64,000 nt of DNA, taken from assembly GCF_007954505.1 (NCBI RefSeq), contig NZ_CP042412.1:3534001-3598000 (forward strand). The letters are read 5' to 3'. The notes under the pieces were generated by a model that did no database searches, was not told where the DNA came from, and saw only the letters and a list, made by a program, of their open reading frames with translations. Numbering within the stretch: the first letter of the stretch is position 1; each line of letters starts with the position of its first letter. This DNA comes from Microbacterium sp. CBA3102. GTDB lineage: Bacteria > Actinomycetota > Actinomycetes > Actinomycetales > Microbacteriaceae. Shown here in pieces: positions 34,159-44,504 of this stretch. A program made the translations under genes and the position numbers.

Positions 34159-36339
34159 TCATCCGGCGGGCGAGAACTCCATCGGTGCGGCGAAGAAGGC
34201 CAGCTCGTGCGCGCTCGAGACCTCGAACACGCGGCTCATCCTCGCGCGGGTCGCGGCGTCCGCCCGTGCGGCCGCCCCGGAGGCGTAGAGGATCGCCGTC
34301 TCGGTCGCCTCCTCGAACGCAGGGTCGGCGTATGTCGCGAGCCAGGAGGCGAAGGGATGCTGCGGATCCCGCGCGTACTCGCCGAACTCCCCGGCATGCA
34401 GGCGCCGGCCGAGGTCGGTGTAGAGCCAGAAGCACGGAAGGACGGCTGCGACGATCTCGGCGTAGTCGCCACCGAATGCGACCGACCTGAGGTGATCGAG
34501 GTAGGCCGTGGTCGCCGCCGACGGTTCCGCGGCGAACGTCGCCGCGCTCACCCCCTGCTGCGGCGTCAACCACGACGCATGGAGTTCGAGCTCGCCCACG
34601 ATGGACCCGTGGGCGGAGTGCGCCCAGAACGCCTGCTCAGCCGACGTCGGGGCTCGTCGCGCCGCCTCCGACAGCACCCGGGCGTACTCGCGCAGGTACA
34701 GGGCATCCTGCGCGAGGTACGCGAGGAAGGGCTCGCGCTCCAGCGAGCCGTCTGCAAGGGCACGGATGAACGGCAACTCGTCGATCTGTGTGCGGACGTC
34801 GGCGATGCGCTCCCACCACTCGGCAGCGACCTCCGACGCAGCGACCTCCGAGACAGCGACCTCCGACGCAGCGACTCCGCTCGTCGTGTCCGCCCGCGCC
34901 CACAGTCCGGCGAAGTGGTTGATGGGGCCGTGCCCGCGACCCACCCGCAGTGCTTCCCCCGCACGGAGCGATTCACGCAGCCAGCTCCGCGCCGCGCGGA
35001 CCGCCTGCTCCGGCTCCAGACCCCGTGCCAACAGCGTGGCGAGGGCAGAGGAGAGCGAGCAGCCGGTGCCGTGGGTGCTCGAGGTGACGATACGCGTCCC
35101 GCTGTACTCCTGACGTCGCCCGTGACGAGCGTCGATCAGCGCATCCGGGGCGTCGTTCCCCGCGAGATGTCCGCCCTTGACCAGCACGGCGACCCCGACA
35201 TCCGTCGACAGGTCTTCCGCAGCGGCGATCGCCTCCGACCAGTCCCCGACGTCGCGCCCCGAGAGCACGGCGAGCTCGGCCAGGTTCGGGGTCACGAGCG
35301 TGGCGCGACGGAGCAGATCCCGCAGTTCCCGCTCCGCATCCGGCTCCAGGAGCCGATCCCCCGAAGTCGCCACCATCACCGGATCGAGGACGACGCTCGG
35401 CGGACGGGCTCGGTCGAGCCAGGCAGCGACCGTCCGGATGACCTCGGCGTCGGCGAGCATCCCGATCTTCACCGCGTCGATCACGATGTCATCCGACACC
35501 GCGTCGAGTTGGGCGCGGAGGAACTCTGCCGGCGGCACGTGCACGCCGCGCACGCCCTGGGTGTTCTGCGCGGTCAGCGCGGTGAGCACGGCCATGCCGT
35601 ATCCGCCGTTGGCCGCGATCGACTTGATGTCGGCCTGGATCCCTGCGCCGCCGGACGGGTCGCTCCCGGCGATGCTCAGCACACGCGGAACGGAACCTGC
35701 GAGCCACCGTCGCCGGAAAGCACGGGCGGTCGCCGCGGGGTCTTCCGCCGTGCACAGCGCCGAGACCACGGCGATGCCGGCTGCACCGGCATCCCGCAAT
35801 GCCTCGGCATCGTCGAGCCCCACGCCGCCGATCGCGACGCACGGGAGTGGACTGCGTGCGACGAAGTCACGGAATCCGTCGACTCCGAGCGGCGCCGGGT
35901 GATCCGGTTTCGTCGCGGTGGGACGGATCACACCGACACCCAGGTAGTCGACCGTCCCCACCGGCAGGGCGAGAACGGCCTCGAGGTGCGCGGCACTGTT
36001 CGCCGTGAGGCCGATCAGCGCATCGGGTCCCAGTACCTCGCGCGCCCGCCGCACGGACGCATCGCCCTGCCCCAGATGCACGCCGTCGACGCGCGCACCC
36101 CGTTCGCGGGCGGCGACGGCAGCATCCAACCGGTCGTTCACGACGAGGAGCGCCCGTCCGTCGATCGCCCGCGACACCGCGATCAGCTGTTCGACGATCT
36201 CGGCCTCCGTCGCCGTCTTGTCCCGCACCTGGACGATGCGCACACCACCCTCCACAGCCTGACGGACGGTCTCGACGACACCACGATCACCGCAGAGTTC
36301 GGGATCGGTCACGAGATAGAGCGAGAGATCGGCGGTCAC
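34159..36339 (-). CDS. Fused thiamine synthesis/salvage enzyme ThiE-ThiD-TenA
   Basis: 726 residues from GTG 36339 (GTGA with thiM); a 76-residue upstream extension is a shadow of thiM. Residues about 1-205 are thiamine-phosphate synthase ([47 protein letters not shown]). Residues about 215-475 are hydroxymethylpyrimidine (phosphate) kinase ([46 protein letters not shown]). Residues about 500-726 are a TenA-like domain ([22 protein letters not shown], ending in the conserved Glu region). TenA hydrolyses aminopyrimidine breakdown products, so with thiM this makes a salvage-oriented operon under TPP riboswitch control. Confidence 0.93.
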   Translation of the reverse strand: MTADLSLYLVTDPELCGDRGVVETVRQAVEGGVRIVQVRDKTATEAEIVEQLIAVSRAIDGRALLVVNDRLDAAVAARERGARVDGVHLGQGDASVRRAREVLGPDALIGLTANSAAHLEAVLALPVGTVDYLGVGVIRPTATKPDHPAPLGVDGFRDFVARSPLPCVAIGGVGLDDAEALRDAGAAGIAVVSALCTAEDPAATARAFRRRWLAGSVPRVLSIAGSDPSGGAGIQADIKSIAANGGYGMAVLTALTAQNTQGVRGVHVPPAEFLRAQLDAVSDDIVIDAVKIGMLADAEVIRTVAAWLDRARPPSVVLDPVMVATSGDRLLEPDAERELRDLLRRATLVTPNLAELAVLSGRDVGDWSEAIAAAEDLSTDVGVAVLVKGGHLAGNDAPDALIDARHGRRQEYSGTRIVTSSTHGTGCSLSSALATLLARGLEPEQAVRAARSWLRESLRAGEALRVGRGHGPINHFAGLWARADTTSGVAASEVAVSEVAASEVAAEWWERIADVRTQIDELPFIRALADGSLEREPFLAYLAQDALYLREYARVLSEAARRAPTSAEQAFWAHSAHGSIVGELELHASWLTPQQGVSAATFAAEPSAATTAYLDHLRSVAFGGDYAEIVAAVLPCFWLYTDLGRRLHAGEFGEYARDPQHPFASWLATYADPAFEEATETAILYASGAAARADAATRARMSRVFEVSSAHELAFFAAPMEFSPAG
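34823..34870 (-). repeat. 15-bp tandem repeat in the ThiD-TenA linker
   Basis: Three near-identical 15-bp units (GCAGCGACCTCCGAC type on the + strand) plus a partial fourth. They encode [15 protein letters not shown] just before the TenA domain. A flexible inter-domain linker that has probably grown by unit duplication. Confidence 0.85.
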
Positions 36340-37184
36340 CGTGCACCGCTCTCGACGCGAGCCTCGGCGACGAGGTCTTCCGGGCGCAGCGCTGCGAGTG
36401 CATCCAGCAACGAGACCGCGAAACTGCCCGGACCCCGCGCTGTCGTTGCGGCATGCTCGGCGGCGATCGTGTATCCGAGGCTCGCGGCGGCGACCGCCGT
36501 GAGCGCATCGTGCCCCGTCACCCTGGCGGCGCCGAGGAGCGCGGCCATGACTGCGCCGAGGGCACAACCGCCGCCGGTGACCCTGGTCAGGAGCTCATGA
36601 CCGTTCGCGAGTCGCAGGACCCGCTCGCCGTCGGTGAGGAGATCGACCGGCCCCGAGACCGCGACCACGGCACCCGTCCTCGTCGCCAGGGCAGCCGCAG
36701 CGTCGGCAGCGGCATCCGTGCTGTCCGTCGCGTCGACACCTCGGCCACCCGCGCTGACCCCGGCGAGGGCGAGGATCTCGGAGGCGTTGCCTCGGATCGC
36801 GGTCGGGCGCTGATTGGCCAGGTCATGCGCCAGCGCCGTGCGGATCGGCAGGGTGCCGATCGCGACCGGATCGAGCACCCACGGTGTCCCGGACTCGGTC
36901 GCGCCGGCGACGGCTTCGAGGATCGCAGCCCGCTGCTCCGGCGTGGGCGTGCCGAGGTTGATCAGCAGGCCGGAGGCGACCCCGGCGAACAGCTCGGCCT
37001 CGCCGACGATGTCGACCATCGCGGGTGCCGCACCGGCGGCGAGCAGCACGTTGGCCGTGAACCCCGTGACGACCGCGTTGGTGATGCAATGCGTCAAGGG
37101 CGGAGCCTCACGCACCACCTCCCACAGCGCCGCGGCGGAGCCGACGAGATCGGTGGTGGATTCAGGACGCAGAAGATCGCTCAT
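36336..37184 (-). CDS. thiM: Hydroxyethylthiazole kinase
   Basis: Salvages the thiazole half of thiamine. 282 residues. [29 protein letters not shown] is the family start and [18 protein letters not shown] is the anion-hole/ATP site. A loop rich in Ala/Asp (about residues 150-165) is slightly longer than usual. First gene behind the TPP riboswitch. Confidence 0.94.
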   Translation of the reverse strand: MSDLLRPESTTDLVGSAAALWEVVREAPPLTHCITNAVVTGFTANVLLAAGAAPAMVDIVGEAELFAGVASGLLINLGTPTPEQRAAILEAVAGATESGTPWVLDPVAIGTLPIRTALAHDLANQRPTAIRGNASEILALAGVSAGGRGVDATDSTDAAADAAAALATRTGAVVAVSGPVDLLTDGERVLRLANGHELLTRVTGGGCALGAVMAALLGAARVTGHDALTAVAAASLGYTIAAEHAATTARGPGSFAVSLLDALAALRPEDLVAEARVESGAR

Positions 37185-37189
37185 CGCGA

Positions 37190-37266
37190 CATCCCTTCGC
37201 TAGTACGAACTAGATCAGGTTCGACGGGTCTGTTCTCAGCCGCGGATGCGGCACCCCGTGTCACTG
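37190..37266 (-). ncRNA. TPP riboswitch (THI element)
   Basis: Reverse strand holds CACGGGGTGCCGC, GCGGCTGAGA, ACCCGTCGAACCTGATCTAG and CGTACTAGCGAAGGGA in the right order. These are the conserved parts of the thiamine pyrophosphate aptamer. It ends at the ribosome-binding region of thiM (AAGGGA 6-12 nt before the start), so TPP should block translation initiation. Confidence 0.95.
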
Positions 37267-37274
37267 CTCGCAGT

Positions 37275-38237
37275 CTAGCGATCGGTCAGGAGCGCGCGTT
37301 CCTCCGCCCGGGTGAGTCCGGCACGGCGCGGCCGATCGACGCCGCGGGCGCGCTCGTCGACGAGGACCCGGCCGATCGTGTCGGCGAGGGCGCGGAGCGA
37401 GCCTCCCGACGAACGGAACGCTGCGTTGGACCGCGTCATGAATCCCGTCATCTCCGGCGGCAGCCACAGCGGAAGCGACCGCGGTCCGGCCCAGTGCTCG
37501 ACCTCCCGAGCGACGAGCCAGTCCTCGTCGGCGACGACCGTGTCACCGGTGTGCCCTGCTGCCGAACGTACCGCCTCCAGCATGTCGGAGAGCGAATGCC
37601 TGTCACCGATCGCGTTCACCACCCCGCTCCGAGTCGCCGTCACGATGAACTCGGCCAGGTCGTCGACATCGATCACCTGCGCAGCTCTCCCCTCGAGCGG
37701 TGGCAGCAGCACCGGCTCCGCGCCGGCGCGCGTGAACGCCGCCGCCCAGTATCCGAACCTGTCGCTCGGATCTCCGTCCCCGACGATGAGCCCGGGGCGC
37801 ACGATGAAGGCCCGCGCTCCGAGCGCCGAGACGGCGTCTTCGGCCGCGGCCTTCTGCGCCCCGTACTCGTAGACGTCTCCGGGACGGGCGGGCGGATGAC
37901 GGGGAGCTGATTCGTCGGCCCCGACCGTCTCGTCATCGGCGTACACCGACATCGAGGACACATACGTCCACCGTGCGGCACGCTCGCCGAGAGCGTCGAC
38001 GGCACGAGCGACGTGCGACGCCTGCGAGGAGATGTCGACCACATGGTCCCAGTCGCGCTGCGCGAGTGCGTCGTACGCCTCGGCAGCCTCCCGGTCTCCG
38101 CGCACGAGCTCGGCACCCTCGGGCGCCGGTCGTGTTCCGCGGGCGAGACAGGTCACTGCCGCACCGGCATCGACCCATCGACGCGCGATCCGCCCTGAGA
38201 GCCAGCCCGTACCGCCGAGGATCAGCACATTCGACAT
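37275..38237 (-). CDS. NAD-dependent epimerase/dehydratase family protein
   Basis: 320 residues, extended SDR fold. SNVLILGGTGWLSGRIARRWVDAGA is the Rossmann loop and WTYVSSMSVYADDETVGADE holds the catalytic Ser. VYEYGAQKAAAEDA gives Tyr-x-x-x-Lys as YGAQK. RPGLIVGDGDPSDRFGYW binds substrate. The substrate is not evident. Stands alone between the thi operon and pheT. A weak TGACAT 6 nt before the ATG hints at another leaderless start. Confidence 0.83.
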   Translation of the reverse strand: MSNVLILGGTGWLSGRIARRWVDAGAAVTCLARGTRPAPEGAELVRGDREAAEAYDALAQRDWDHVVDISSQASHVARAVDALGERAARWTYVSSMSVYADDETVGADESAPRHPPARPGDVYEYGAQKAAAEDAVSALGARAFIVRPGLIVGDGDPSDRFGYWAAAFTRAGAEPVLLPPLEGRAAQVIDVDDLAEFIVTATRSGVVNAIGDRHSLSDMLEAVRSAAGHTGDTVVADEDWLVAREVEHWAGPRSLPLWLPPEMTGFMTRSNAAFRSSGGSLRALADTIGRVLVDERARGVDRPRRAGLTRAEERALLTDR

Positions 38238-38310
38238 GGCTTCATGTCAGCAGGAATCGACCACCCGCGAAAGAGCTTCCGCTCAGAGCAGATCGCGCCA
38301 GAGGCCGTGC

Positions 38311-40820
38311 TCAGTCGCGCAGCGCCGCCCCGAACCGTTCGGCCGCCACCGCGACGCCCGCAAGCTTGGCCTCGGTGGCCTCCGCAGCGGTGAGGGTGCG
38401 ATCGTCGGCGCGGAACCGCAGCGCGAAGGTCAGGCTCTTGGAGCCGTCAGGCACACCCTGTCCGCGGTAGTCGTCGACGAGGCGCACAGACTCGAGAATC
38501 GCACCGGCGCCCTCGGCGAGAGCAGCCTGCACGTCCGCGGCGGGAGTGCCGGCGGGCAGCGTCAGCGACACGTCCTGCGTGGCTGCAGGGAACGTCGACA
38601 GCGACGCGGCCACGACACGGCCGCCCGCGAGCGACAGGACGCGGTCGAGGTCCAGCTCGAACACGGTCGCACGGCCGGGGAGGTCGGCGCCCTCCGCCAC
38701 GGCGGGGTGCAGCTCGCCGACGTAGCCGACCTCTTCCCCGGCGATCCGGAGGGATCCGGTGCGGCCGGGGTGGAGTGCGGCACGCTCGGCCTGCACGACG
38801 TCGATCTCGACTCCGGCGGCGGCGGCGATCACACGGACGGCGTCCAGCGCCTCGACCAGACCGGCGGGTTCGGCCGGGCGACCGGGCTGGCGCGGTGACA
38901 CGTGGCCGGTGAGCAGCGCCGAGACGAACCGGTGCTGCGGCGGGATCGAGGCGTTCAGCGCGGCGAGCGTCTCTTCCGACGGGCGCTCCCCCAGGGCGGC
39001 ACATCCTCCGTGCCGTACTCCACACCGGGCTCGGGCAGGAAGACGACGCCGGTCTCGAAGATCGCGAGGTCGGTGAGCCCGCGCGAGATGTTGCGGTGCG
39101 CGGTCTGCAGCAGACCGGGGATGAGCGATCGACGCAGGGAGGGCGCCTGACCATCGAGCGGATTCGCCAGGCGGATGCTCGGCAGGTGCTCCCCCGACGC
39201 GGAACCGTGCAGGTCGTTCTGCACCTCGGTGGTGAACGGGAACGACGGCGTCTCGACGAGCCCCGCGGCGGCCAGGGCATCGGCCACGCGACGGCGACCC
39301 TGCTGATGCGCGGTGAGCCCGCGACCGGACGGCGGCGTCGGCAGCACCGAGGGGATGCGGTCGAGTCCGTGGATGCGCGCGACCTCTTCGGCCAGCGTCC
39401 ATTTGTCGGTCAGGTCGGGGCGCCAGGTCGGCGGGATCACGGTCCAGCCGGAGCCTGCGTCGGAAGCGGTCACGTCGGCACCGATGGTGGTCAGCGCCCC
39501 GGTGATCTCGTCGTCGGTGTAGTCGACGCCGATGAGCCCCTGCACGAAGCCGGCCGGGAGCTCGATCTCTCCGACGAAGACCTCGGCGAACAGGGCGCCG
39601 CCCTCCTCGGTGAGTGTGCCACCGGCGAGCTCGACCATGAGATCGGCCGCCCGGCGCGCAGCCACGAACGGGATGAGCGGGTCGACGCCGCGCTCGAAGC
39701 GCTTGGATGCCTCGCTGGGCAGCTTGTGACGGCGAGCCGAGCGGGCGATGGTCGTCGGGTCGAAGTGCGCGGCCTCGATGAGCACGTTCCGGGTGGTGTC
39801 GCTCATCTCCGTCGTGCCGCCGCCCATCACACCGGCGAGGCCGATCGGACCCGATTCATCGGTGATGAGCAGGTCTTCGACGTGCAGCGAGCGCTCGACG
39901 CCATCGAGCGTGGTCATCTTCTCGCCCGGGGTCGCGCGCCGCACCGTGATGCCGCCGGTGAGCTTGTCGAGGTCGTATCCGTGCAGCGGCTGACCGAGTT
40001 CGAGCATCACGTAATTGGTGATGTCGATCAGCACGCCCAGCGAGCGCATGCCCGCGAGGCTGAGTCGCGCGACCATCCACGGCGGAGTCGGACGCGTGGG
40101 GTCGACCCCACGCACGACGCGGGTCACGAACTCACTTGCACCGACCCGGCCGCGGACGGGAGCGGCGTCGTCGACCACGGTGGTGTGTCCGGTGCCCGGC
40201 TGCAACTCGGCGAAGTCGCGCTCGGCGGGATCGCGGAAGTCCGCACCGGTCGCGTGCGCGTACTCACGGGCCACACCGCGCAGGGAGAACGCATAGCCGC
40301 GGTCGGGCGTGACGTTGATCTCGACGGCCACGTCGTCGAGGCCGAGCAGTGCGATCGCGTCGGTGCCCACGGGCGCATCGATGCCGAGATCGGACAGCAC
40401 GACGATGCCGTTGTGCTCGTCGCCGAGGCCCAGCTCCCGCGCGGACGCGATCATCCCGTCGGAGACGTGACCGTAGGTCTTCCGCGCGGCGATCGGGAAC
40501 GGACCGGGCAGCACGGCGCCGGGGAGCGTCACGACGACCTTGTCGCCGGCGACGAAGTTGTGCGCACCGCAGACGATCCCTCGGATGCCGCCGTTCGCCT
40601 CGCCCACGTCCACCTGGCACCAGTTGATGGTCTTGCCGTTGGACTGCGGCTCGGCCTCGAGCGAGACGACCTGTCCCACGACCACGGGACCCGTGATGTC
40701 GAAGCGGTGCACGTCCTCCTCTTCGAAGCCCACGGTCACCAGCGCGCCGAGGACGTCCTCGGGCGTGGCATCCGCTGCCAGATCGACGTATTCACGCAGC
40801 CACGAAAGCGGGACGCGCAT
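38311..40820 (-). CDS. pheT: Phenylalanyl-tRNA synthetase beta subunit, reading frame broken by 1 nt
   Basis: Together the two frames give a full PheT of about 836 residues: MRVPLSWLREYVDLAAD, the tRNA-binding domain, B3/B4, B5 (LPSEASKRFERGVDP), and the C-terminal FDX-ACB domain (VSLTLPAGTPAADVQ to the end). The span is 2510 nt, one short of a multiple of three. The first frame reads ...YGTEDVPP and then goes off into WGSARRK and a stop at 38955. The homologous continuation LGERPSEETLAALNAS is in the other frame. One base is missing at the C-run/G-run 38988-38996. PheT is essential, so a sequencing slip is likelier than real loss. ATG 40820 overlaps the pheS stop (TGATG). Confidence 0.9.
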
Positions 40821-41860
40821 CACACCACCATCCCGTACTGCTCGCTGAATCGGACATCGCCCTCGGCCATGTCGCGCATGTCCTGGACGTCACTGCGGAA
40901 CATCAGGCCCCGCTCGATGCCCATGCCGAACGCGAAGCCGCTGTACTCCTCCGGATCGATCCCGGCCGCGCGCAGCACGTTCGGGTTGACCATGCCGCAG
41001 CCGCCCCACTCGATCCAGCGCGCGCCGCCCTTGAAGGTCGGGTGCCACAGGTCGAGCTCGGCGGAGGGCTCGGTGAAGGGGAAGTAGTTGGTGCGGAAAC
41101 GCGTCTTGGCCTCGGGGCCGAAGAGCAGCTTCGCGAAGTGGTCGAGGGTTCCCTTGAGGTGCGCCATCGTGATGCCCTTGTCGATCACGAGGCCCTCGAA
41201 CTGGGTGAACACCGGCAGGTGCGTGGCGTCGAACTCATCGGTCCGGTACACCCGCCCGGGGCACAGCACGTAGATCGGCACCTCGCGGTCGAGCATCGAG
41301 CGCACCTGCACGGGACTCGTGTGGGTGCGCATCACGAGATGGCGCGATGTCGGGTCCACGTAGAACGTGTCCTGCTCCTGGCGCGCGGGGTGGTCGACGT
41401 CGAAGTTCAGGGCGTCGAAGTTGAACCACTCGTGCTCGAGCTCCGGTCCCTCCGCGATCTCCCAGCCCATGCCGACGAAGATGTCGCAGACCTGGTCCTG
41501 GAGGAGCGTGAGCGGGTGCCGGGCACCGACGCGGGTGCGAGAAGGCACGGCCGTGATGTCGATGCGCTCGGCTTCGAGTCGCGCAGCGACCTCCGCCTCG
41601 GCGAGCTCGGCCTCCTTGGCGGCGAGCGCCTTCGTCACCTGCCCGCGCCCCTGCCCCACGAGCTTGCCGAACGCGGCCTTGTTCTCGGGGGCGACCTGTC
41701 GCATCGAGGCGTTCAGGACCGCGAGCGGCGATCCGTCGGCGACGTGTGCGGCGCGGGCCGCCTTCAGCTCGGCGGTGTCGGCAGCTGCGGCGATCGCCGC
41801 GAGGGCATCGGCGACCGCGGCTTCGACCGCTTCCGGGGTGATTTCAGGAGACTCTGACAC
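40820..41860 (-). CDS. pheS: Phenylalanyl-tRNA synthetase alpha subunit
   Basis: Class II synthetase catalytic subunit, 346 residues from GTG 41860. An N-terminal helical arm (ITPEAVEAAVADALAAI) precedes HPLTLLQDQVCDIFVGMGWE, RTHTSPVQVRSML, PGRVYRTDEFDATHLPVFTQFEG (motif 2) and GCGMVNPNVLRAAG / GFAFGMGIERGLM (motif 3). Operon with pheT. Confidence 0.96.
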   Translation of the reverse strand: MSESPEITPEAVEAAVADALAAIAAAADTAELKAARAAHVADGSPLAVLNASMRQVAPENKAAFGKLVGQGRGQVTKALAAKEAELAEAEVAARLEAERIDITAVPSRTRVGARHPLTLLQDQVCDIFVGMGWEIAEGPELEHEWFNFDALNFDVDHPARQEQDTFYVDPTSRHLVMRTHTSPVQVRSMLDREVPIYVLCPGRVYRTDEFDATHLPVFTQFEGLVIDKGITMAHLKGTLDHFAKLLFGPEAKTRFRTNYFPFTEPSAELDLWHPTFKGGARWIEWGGCGMVNPNVLRAAGIDPEEYSGFAFGMGIERGLMFRSDVQDMRDMAEGDVRFSEQYGMVV

Positions 41861-41911
41861 GAGAGTCGAGTCTACCGGCGCGTCGCCCCACCGACCGACG
41901 GCGCAACCGGA

Positions 41912-42838
41912 TCAGATGCCCTGAGGCGGTGGTCCGCCGAACCCTCCCCCACCGCGCTGCAGCGTGATCAGTTCGGTATCGGTGCCGTCCTGGTGCGGAC
42001 GCGGATCCACGCCGCCGGCCGGAACGCCGTCGTGCCCACGCGGCGAGCGCCGGGTGCGGATCTCCAGCCACTTGGCGATCCCGGAGAGGATCAGACACAT
42101 GATGATGTAGATGCCGCCGATGACGAACGCCGACTGCAGCACGGGGCGTCCCTGCTGAGACGTGAGCTGCTTCGCGAAGTAGAGGAGTTCGGGGTACGTG
42201 ATGATGAAACCGAGCGCGGTGTCCTTCATCGTCACGACCAGCTGAGCCACGATCACGGGGAGCATCGCCCGGATCGCCTGCGGCAGCAGGATCAGACGCA
42301 TCACGCCGCTCTTGCGCAGACCGATCGCGTAGCCGGCCTCCTTCTGCCCTCGGGGCAGGGATTCGACGCCGGCGCGGAGCACCTCGGCGAGGACGGATCC
42401 GTTGTACGCCATGAGCGCGAGGACGACGGCCCAGTACGGGTCCATCTTGACGCCGGCGACGGGCAGACCGTAGTAGAGCAGCATCATGAAGACGAGGACC
42501 GGCACGGCTCGGAAGATCTCGGTGATCGCCGTCACGGGGACACGCACCCAGGCATGATCGGACATCCGACCGATGGCGAGCACGAACCCCAGCGCGATGG
42601 CGAGGATCGCTGCGAGCCCGAACGCCGCGAGAGTTCGGCCGAGTGCACCGAAGATCTGCTCCCAGACGGCGCTGAAGGTGAAGACGTACCACCGGGACGC
42701 GTCGAACTGTCCGCTCACGAAGAAGCGGTAGCCGATGAAACCGAGCAGGGCGAGCACCACGACGACGGTGGCGACACCGATCAGACGGTTGCGCAGGATC
42801 GCCTTGGGGCCCGGGACGTCGTACAGGACGGAAGTCAT
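41912..42838 (-). CDS. gluD: Amino-acid ABC transporter permease (GluD-like)
   Basis: 308 residues from ATG 42838 (ATGA with the other permease gene). Five or so membrane helices and the HisM-type permease loop EVLRAGVESLPRGQKEAGYAIGL. A cytosolic C-terminal tail of about 45 residues is rich in Gly/Pro/Arg and ends GGGGFGGPPPQGI. Second permease of a polar amino-acid importer; glutamate specificity is inferred from the four-gene order resembling gluABCD. Confidence 0.85.
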   Translation of the reverse strand: MTSVLYDVPGPKAILRNRLIGVATVVVVLALLGFIGYRFFVSGQFDASRWYVFTFSAVWEQIFGALGRTLAAFGLAAILAIALGFVLAIGRMSDHAWVRVPVTAITEIFRAVPVLVFMMLLYYGLPVAGVKMDPYWAVVLALMAYNGSVLAEVLRAGVESLPRGQKEAGYAIGLRKSGVMRLILLPQAIRAMLPVIVAQLVVTMKDTALGFIITYPELLYFAKQLTSQQGRPVLQSAFVIGGIYIIMCLILSGIAKWLEIRTRRSPRGHDGVPAGGVDPRPHQDGTDTELITLQRGGGGFGGPPPQGI

Positions 42839-43482
42839 CGCGCGATCCTCCACTTGTTCTCGAGATACCGTTGCAGCCAGCTGAGGAGCAGGACGAGCGC
42901 GACGAAGATGACGGCCACCCAGAGCAGCACCGAAAGCGCGTTCTCTCCGCGTTCGCTGAGGTAGGAGCGGACGGCTCCGAGCTCGAGGATCGAGAAGCCC
43001 GCCGCGACGGTGGTGTTCTTCAGAAGCGCGATGAAGACGCTCATCATCGGTGGCACGACCGAGCGGAACGCCTGCGGGAGGACGACCAGAGTCATCACCT
43101 GTCCGAACGGGAGGCCGATCGCCCTGGCCGCCTCCGCCTGTCCGACGGGGACGGTGTTGATACCGGCCCGCAGCACCTCCGCCACGTAGGTGGCCGTGTA
43201 GATGCCGATGGCCAGGATGCCCAGCACCGTGGTGCTGAGCTTCGGCAGCCCGAGCTGCGGGTAGCCGAAGATGAAGAAGAAGAAGACGAGGGTCAGCGGG
43301 GTGTTGCGGATCAGGTTCACGTACACCGTGCCGACACCACGCGCGATGGGCACGGGTGAGACGCGGGCCGCCCCGACGATGATCCCGAGGATGAGCGCGA
43401 GCAGTCCACCGCCGAAGAAGATGATCAGCGTGTTCTTGAGCGCTTCGCCCCACAGGTCGAGGTTTCCGAAGATGACGTCCAC
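42835..43482 (-). CDS. gluC: Amino-acid ABC transporter permease (GluC-like)
   Basis: 215 residues, membrane protein. EVLRAGINTVPVGQAEAARAIGLPFGQVM is the EAA-type loop contacting the ATPase, and NLIRNTPLTLVFFFFIFGYP is typical of the HisMQ family. Separated from the binding-protein gene by a strong hairpin. Confidence 0.87.
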   Translation of the reverse strand: MDVIFGNLDLWGEALKNTLIIFFGGGLLALILGIIVGAARVSPVPIARGVGTVYVNLIRNTPLTLVFFFFIFGYPQLGLPKLSTTVLGILAIGIYTATYVAEVLRAGINTVPVGQAEAARAIGLPFGQVMTLVVLPQAFRSVVPPMMSVFIALLKNTTVAAGFSILELGAVRSYLSERGENALSVLLWVAVIFVALVLLLSWLQRYLENKWRIAR

Positions 43483-43506
43483 GCCACCCTCCCCTTCACG
43501 ATTCGG

Positions 43507-43536
43507 AGAGGGGGCGGCCCTGGAGCCGCCCCCTCT
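43507..43536. promoter_or_regulatory. Intercistronic hairpin between binding-protein and permease genes
   Basis: Perfect 12-bp stem (AGAGGGGGCGGC / GCCGCCCCCTCT) with a 6-nt loop, 6 nt after the gluB stop. Very stable and without a U-run. It likely protects the 3' end of gluB mRNA or attenuates transcription, giving more binding protein than permease. Confidence 0.8.
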
Positions 43537-43542
43537 GTTCGA

Positions 43543-44448
43543 TCAGTCGACGGCCGGCTGGCTGACTTCGATGCCGGACGATCCGAGGTTCTTGTCGAAG
43601 ATCGCCTGCCAGATGTCGCCACCATCGGTGAACATCGTGTTGATGAACTCCTGCAGCGCGGCGTCGTCCTTCGCCAGGCCGACACCGTAGCGCTCCTCGG
43701 TGAAGGGCTCACCGACGACCTTCAGGTTGTCGGGGTCCTGAGCCGCGTAGCCGATGAGGATGGCCTGGTCGGTCGTGACCGCCTGGACCTCGCCGGAGAG
43801 CAGCGCCTCGACACAGGCCGAGTACAGGTCGAACTCCTTGGTGGGGACATCCGGGTAGTTCTCGCGGATGTTCTGGATGGGCGTGGAGCCGGTGGCCGAG
43901 CACACGGTGGTGTCAGCGTTCAGGTCATCCTCGCTCTTGATGGTGTCGTCGTCGGCCGCGACGAGCAGTCCCTGCCCGGTGATGAAGTACGGGCCGGCGA
44001 AGGCGATCTGCTCCTTGCGCTTGTCGGTGATCGAGTACGTGCCCACGTAGTAGTCGATGTCGCCGTTCACGATGGCCTGCTCGCGGTTGGCGGAGGCGAT
44101 CGGCTTGAACTCGATCTTGTCCTCGTCGTAGCCGAGCGAGGCGGCGATCCAGCGGGCGATGTCGACATCGAATCCGGTGCGCTCACCGGTGGTCACGTCG
44201 AGGTAGCCGAGACCGGGCTGGTCTTCCTTGACACCGATGACGACCTGGTCGCGGTCCTTGATGTTGTCGAACGTGGGGCTGCCCTCGAGCTGGACGTCGG
44301 TCGCGACCTCGAACCAGGTGCTGTCCTCTCCGGCGTCACCGCCATCGGTGCCACCGGGCGTCGACGGGCTGCCGCTGTTGCAGGCCGTGAGCGCGAGCAG
44401 TGCTGTCGCCGCGATTCCGATGCCCGCCAGTGTCCGTGTGCGTCGCAT
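43543..44448 (-). CDS. gluB: Amino-acid ABC transporter substrate-binding lipoprotein (GluB-like)
   Basis: 301 residues. Signal peptide RRTRTLAGIGIAATALLALTAC with lipobox LTAC (acylated Cys at about residue 22), then a Gly/Ser/Asp linker. The mature domain is of SBP family 3: RDQVVIGVKEDQPGLGYLD, GFDVDIARWIAASLGYDEDKIEFKPI, YVGTYSITDKRKEQIAFAGPYF. ATG 44448; a longer open frame upstream is not supported. Predicted ligand glutamate or a related acidic/polar amino acid. Confidence 0.88.
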   Translation of the reverse strand: MRRTRTLAGIGIAATALLALTACNSGSPSTPGGTDGGDAGEDSTWFEVATDVQLEGSPTFDNIKDRDQVVIGVKEDQPGLGYLDVTTGERTGFDVDIARWIAASLGYDEDKIEFKPIASANREQAIVNGDIDYYVGTYSITDKRKEQIAFAGPYFITGQGLLVAADDDTIKSEDDLNADTTVCSATGSTPIQNIRENYPDVPTKEFDLYSACVEALLSGEVQAVTTDQAILIGYAAQDPDNLKVVGEPFTEERYGVGLAKDDAALQEFINTMFTDGGDIWQAIFDKNLGSSGIEVSQPAVD

Positions 44449-44504
44449 GTGCGTCTCCTTCGTGTGCTGTGTGTGCAGGGTCTGTGTGGTCGGTGTGGGG
44501 GCCG

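Noticed and set aside
36340..36567. 76-residue N-terminal extension of the ThiE-ThiD-TenA protein
   Set aside because: It lies wholly inside thiM in another frame and is Arg-rich noise; the GTGA junction start aligns with the ThiE domain start.
41993..42964. Rightward 323-codon frame opposite the permease genes
   Set aside because: Charge-alternating antisense shadow typical of high-GC DNA, without motifs or a start site.
44449..44504. GT-rich spacer between gluB and gluA as a microsatellite
   Set aside because: Too short and imperfect (GTGTGTGTGC-like) to call a repeat; no structure or signal seen.
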